Shown one piece after another: positions 6,222 through 7,923 of a DNA stretch of 7,923 nucleotides. This stretch comes from Bacillota bacterium (lineage in GTDB: Bacteria; Bacillota; Bacilli; Bacillales; Cytobacillaceae): the NCBI GenBank assembly GCA_030705745.1, contig JAUZPT010000118.1:1-7923 (forward strand), in the 5' to 3' direction. The notes below the pieces were generated by a model. That model was not told the origin of the DNA. It saw only the letters and a list, made by a program, of their open reading frames with translations, and searched no databases. Position 1 is the stretch's first letter. Every line of letters starts with the position of its first letter. Position numbers and translations under genes: made by a program.

Positions 6222-7058
6222 ATGCATCGAAATCAGCCATTATACGAATTTTTGGTGGAACACTCCAGAGCGATCAGTGATGAATGGTATGAACATATTG
6301 TGGATCATGATCCAACTTCTGTGTATGCTTCCAAAAATCCTGTTGTTATCGCCACATTAAAAGAACAAAACTACGATTTCATTCTTCATCTGAATAAAAT
6401 ATTTATTGAAGAAGAAAATGAATTTTTTATCACGTTTGAGGATTGGATTATTATGATTTCTAAGGATGGAGAACATTCAAAAACCCCAATTCCAAGTGTG
6501 ATTCGAGAATTTATTCGAGTTAGAAATGTTTACCTGGATTATGTAAAAGCCTTTGCACATCTTCATCAGGACCGTGTTAAACCTGAAGACATTCTTCTAT
6601 GGAACAAAATGGTTATGAAGGCACTAGATGTTTCAATACATAAGTTTGTTGATGAGGCATATACGAACGCAAATCGAAAATTAGCTGCACAACAGGAAAT
6701 GATTAACGAATTAAGCAGCCCAGTCATCGCTTTGAATGATGATAAAGCACTTTTGCCTCTCATTGGCGATATAGATACGGCTAGAGCACGAAGGATTTTA
6801 GAAAACACGCTGATGCAATGCAGCAAACAAGGCATTAAACACCTTTTTATTGATCTTTCGGGTGTGGTCTTCATTGATACAATAGTTGCTCAACAAATTT
6901 TTCAATTATTAAAAGCATTGAAATTGATCGGTGTCAGCTCAACAATTTCCGGAATTCGCCCGGAAATTGCCCAGACATCTGTACAGCTCGGATTTTCTTT
7001 TGAAGGTGTGGGAATCAGTTCAACTTTGGCCAAAGCACTAGAGATAGATGCAAAATGA
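6222..7058 (+). CDS. RsbR-family STAS-domain protein (RsbT co-antagonist paralogue)
   Basis: This 278-aa cytosolic protein is of the stressosome type. RsbR paralogues form a large complex with RsbS that holds the RsbT kinase until stress triggers release and sigma-B activation. The N-terminal domain (about 1-150, mostly helical, 'LYEFLVEHSRAISDEWYEHI') resembles the sensor domain of RsbRD-like proteins. The C-terminal STAS domain (about 163-275) carries LPLIGDIDTARA (178-189), IDLSGVVFIDTIVAQQ (210-225) and GIRPEIAQT (244-252), all characteristic of RsbR. T186 and T220 are 34 residues apart and align with RsbRA T171 and T205, the RsbT phosphorylation sites. No rsbS, rsbT or sigB gene adjoins it; unlinked RsbR paralogues are usual in bacilli. 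I see no clear sigma-B promoter upstream. What the sensor domain detects is unknown. Confidence 0.92.
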   Translation: MHRNQPLYEFLVEHSRAISDEWYEHIVDHDPTSVYASKNPVVIATLKEQNYDFILHLNKIFIEEENEFFITFEDWIIMISKDGEHSKTPIPSVIREFIRVRNVYLDYVKAFAHLHQDRVKPEDILLWNKMVMKALDVSIHKFVDEAYTNANRKLAAQQEMINELSSPVIALNDDKALLPLIGDIDTARARRILENTLMQCSKQGIKHLFIDLSGVVFIDTIVAQQIFQLLKALKLIGVSSTISGIRPEIAQTSVQLGFSFEGVGISSTLAKALEIDAK

Positions 7059-7122
7059 GTGAAGTTATAGGGGCAATTGGTTGCCACTAGAGGAATAGTA
7101 ATATTTTTCTTGAAAAATGGAA

Positions 7123-7153
7123 AAAAATCGACCCACTAAAAAGGTCGATTTTT
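7123..7153. terminator. Bidirectional intrinsic terminator
   Basis: A perfect 11-bp stem AAAAATCGACC (7123-7133) / GGTCGATTTTT (7143-7153) has a 9-base loop. T-rich sequence follows on the plus strand and an A-run precedes it. It lies between the convergent RsbR-like gene (stop 7058) and the minus-strand two-TM gene (stop 7183), and can serve both. Confidence 0.92.
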
Positions 7154-7182
7154 CTATTTTCATATATTAATAGATATTAACC

Positions 7183-7419
7183 TTAGATTTTAATTCTTTC
7201 GTGTTTAGTTGAGACTTCATCAGCTAGGCATAGAAACATTCCAAATCCAAAAAACACCATAGAGGCGATGACGATACCAATTCCAGAGACGGACATGGTG
7301 TAATTTGGGTTGAAATCGCTTACAAATAAACTAGTAAAAAACACAATGACTCCGAGCAGGATACCATAAGTTGCAATTTGTTTGCTAAGTTCCAATGTTT
7401 TAATTTGTTCATTCCTCAC
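7183..7419 (-). CDS. Small two-TM membrane protein, 78 aa, GTG start
   Basis: I do not recognise the family. The protein has a short polar N-terminus (about 1-14) and two hydrophobic helices at about 15-34 (IATYGILLGVIVFFTSLFV) and 43-66 (SVSGIGIVIASMVFFGFGMF). A short loop (SDFNPNY) joins them, and the C-terminal tail is charged (DEVSTKHERIKI). Both ends probably lie on the same side of the cytoplasmic membrane. The frame stays open upstream to 7536, but that stretch contains a strong promoter (7443-7470), so the longer 117-aa reading is unlikely. The ATG at 7428 lies directly against the AAAAGGGG Shine-Dalgarno (complement of 7429-7436), whereas the GTG at 7419 is 9 bases from it, so GTG is chosen. 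Size and topology recall small Bacillus proteins such as YrhC, but I cannot support that assignment. Confidence 0.72.
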   Translation of the reverse strand: MRNEQIKTLELSKQIATYGILLGVIVFFTSLFVSDFNPNYTMSVSGIGIVIASMVFFGFGMFLCLADEVSTKHERIKI

Positions 7420-7428
7420 AAATAACAT

Positions 7429-7436
7429 CCCCTTTT
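7429..7436 (-). promoter_or_regulatory. Ribosome binding site that decides a GTG start
   Basis: On the minus strand AAAAGGGG abuts an ATG (7426-7428) with no spacer and precedes an in-frame GTG (7417-7419) by 9 bases. Only the GTG has workable spacing. Confidence 0.6.
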
Positions 7437-7442
7437 CTGAAT

Positions 7443-7470
7443 ATTCTACCAAAAGACACAAAGATGTCAA
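7443..7470 (-). promoter_or_regulatory. Strong sigma-A promoter of the two-TM gene
   Basis: On the minus strand, TTGACA (complement of 7465-7470) is a perfect -35. After 16 bases comes TAGAAT (complement of 7443-7448), a 5/6 match to -10, preceded by TGG as an extended -10. Transcription would start near 7436, leaving a leader of only about 17 bases before the GTG. This is the best sigma-A match I see in the window. Confidence 0.8.
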
Positions 7471-7614
7471 ATATAAATTTGAATTTTCTAAAAACAATAT
7501 TATTTTCTGAACTAAATTTTTAACATTCTTCGACAATTTGAAGAAAACAAAGATATTTTTTTATTTGTCTTATAAAATAGAGATGAGAAGAATAAACATA
7601 ATTTTTAAATTTAG

Positions 7615-7638
7615 ATTCATGTGAATAAATATACACAT
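7615..7638. promoter_or_regulatory. Overlapping inverted repeats in the hemY leader region, possible operator
   Basis: ATTCATGTGAAT (7615-7626) has 5-bp arms around TG. It overlaps a second dyad, ATGTG (7619-7623) with CACAT (7634-7638), spaced 10 bases apart. They lie about 35-60 bases upstream of the hemY ATG. The arms recall Rex or FNR/CRP half-sites (TGTGA), but the spacing fits neither consensus, so no regulator is assigned. The rest of 7471-7614 is AT-rich and shows only a weak -10-like TATAAAAT at 7571-7578 with no convincing -35. Confidence 0.2.
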
Positions 7639-7672
7639 TGTGATAACTGTAGAAGTAAGGCGGGGAAGCGGA

Positions 7673-7923
7673 ATGGAAACAAAAAAAGTCGTAGTAATTG
7701 GTGGAGGAATCGCCGGTTTAACAGCAATTTACTATTTGCAAAAAGAAGCCAGAGGGAATGGCGTTCCTATTGAAGTAAGGCTTATTGAAGCAAGTGACCG
7801 TTTGGGCGGTGTCATTCAAACTGTTAAGAAGGCCGGTTTTACCGTTGAGAAAGGACCAGATTCGATTATTGCAAGAAAGAAAAGTGCGTTAAAACTCATA
7901 GAAGAGGTGGGACTTAAGGATAA
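7673..7923 (+). CDS. hemY: HemY-type coproporphyrinogen III / protoporphyrinogen oxidase, N-terminal part (runs off window)
   Basis: This is an oxygen-dependent FAD enzyme of heme synthesis. In Gram-positives it oxidises coproporphyrinogen III to coproporphyrin III (also named CgoX) in the coproporphyrin-dependent pathway. Eighty-three codons plus two bases are present; the complete protein is usually about 470 aa. The FAD-binding Rossmann motif VVVIGGGIAGL is at residues 6-16, the second acidic/GG motif EASDRLGG at about 39-46, and GPDSIIARKKSA at about 61-72. The last of these closely follows the B. subtilis HemY pattern. There is no signal peptide; the enzyme is expected in the cytoplasm or on the membrane surface. 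AAGGCGGGG (7657-7665) lies 7 bases before the ATG. In B. subtilis hemY ends a hemE-hemH-hemY operon; here the gene directly upstream is an unrelated divergent small membrane-protein gene. This could be a relocated hemY or a second copy. Confidence 0.9.
   Translation, partial: METKKVVVIGGGIAGLTAIYYLQKEARGNGVPIEVRLIEASDRLGGVIQTVKKAGFTVEKGPDSIIARKKSALKLIEEVGLKD

Noticed and set aside
7420..7536. Upstream extension of the two-TM protein to 117 aa
   Set aside because: It overlaps a near-consensus promoter for the same gene and has no ribosome binding site of its own.
7583..7624. Possible 13-codon leader peptide before hemY
   Set aside because: There is no Shine-Dalgarno in front of the ATG and no regulatory codon pattern or following attenuator hairpin.

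Overview
The window looks like chromosome from a low-GC Gram-positive bacterium of the Bacillaceae, in the Bacillus sensu lato range. The evidence is strong AGGAGG-type Shine-Dalgarno sites, AT-rich spacers, U-tailed hairpin terminators, a textbook T-box leader, an RsbR-family stressosome protein and a Bacillus-type HemY. I cannot place it to species. Nothing in it looks like a mobile element, CRISPR array, rRNA or tRNA.

Left part (1-1865): the tail of an ABC ATPase gene overlaps an ABC-2 permease gene, giving a two-gene exporter of the drug/antibiotic efflux type. It is closed by a bidirectional terminator shared with a convergent small gene on the minus strand. That gene encodes an unrecognised 76-aa protein, and a LexA/DinR-like palindrome lies just upstream of it.

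Centre (2089-4274): three tightly packed plus-strand genes form a probable operon. They encode a short-chain dehydrogenase/reductase, a strongly divergent QueA-like protein and a VOC/glyoxalase-fold protein. The QueA-like protein keeps the framework of S-adenosylmethionine:tRNA ribosyltransferase-isomerase but has changed most of that family's signature motifs. No queuosine gene is visible nearby. This cassette is the best candidate here for an undescribed pathway.

Right-centre (4275-6065): the 365-base gap contains a candidate promoter and a complete tRNA-Asn T-box riboswitch (specifier AAC, T-box element, intrinsic terminator). It controls asnS, whose 463-aa product is of the long type that resembles E. 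coli AsnRS. The gene ends in its own terminator.

Right (6222-7923): a single RsbR-type gene (helical N-terminal domain plus STAS domain, with both conserved threonines) is followed by a bidirectional terminator. Next come a convergent 78-aa two-TM protein with a very good promoter and a GTG start, and then the first 83 codons of hemY, which runs off the window. Here hemY is not directly preceded by hemE-hemH.

Most transcription units are short and separately terminated. The only multi-gene units are the ABC exporter pair and the SDR/QueA-like/VOC cassette.
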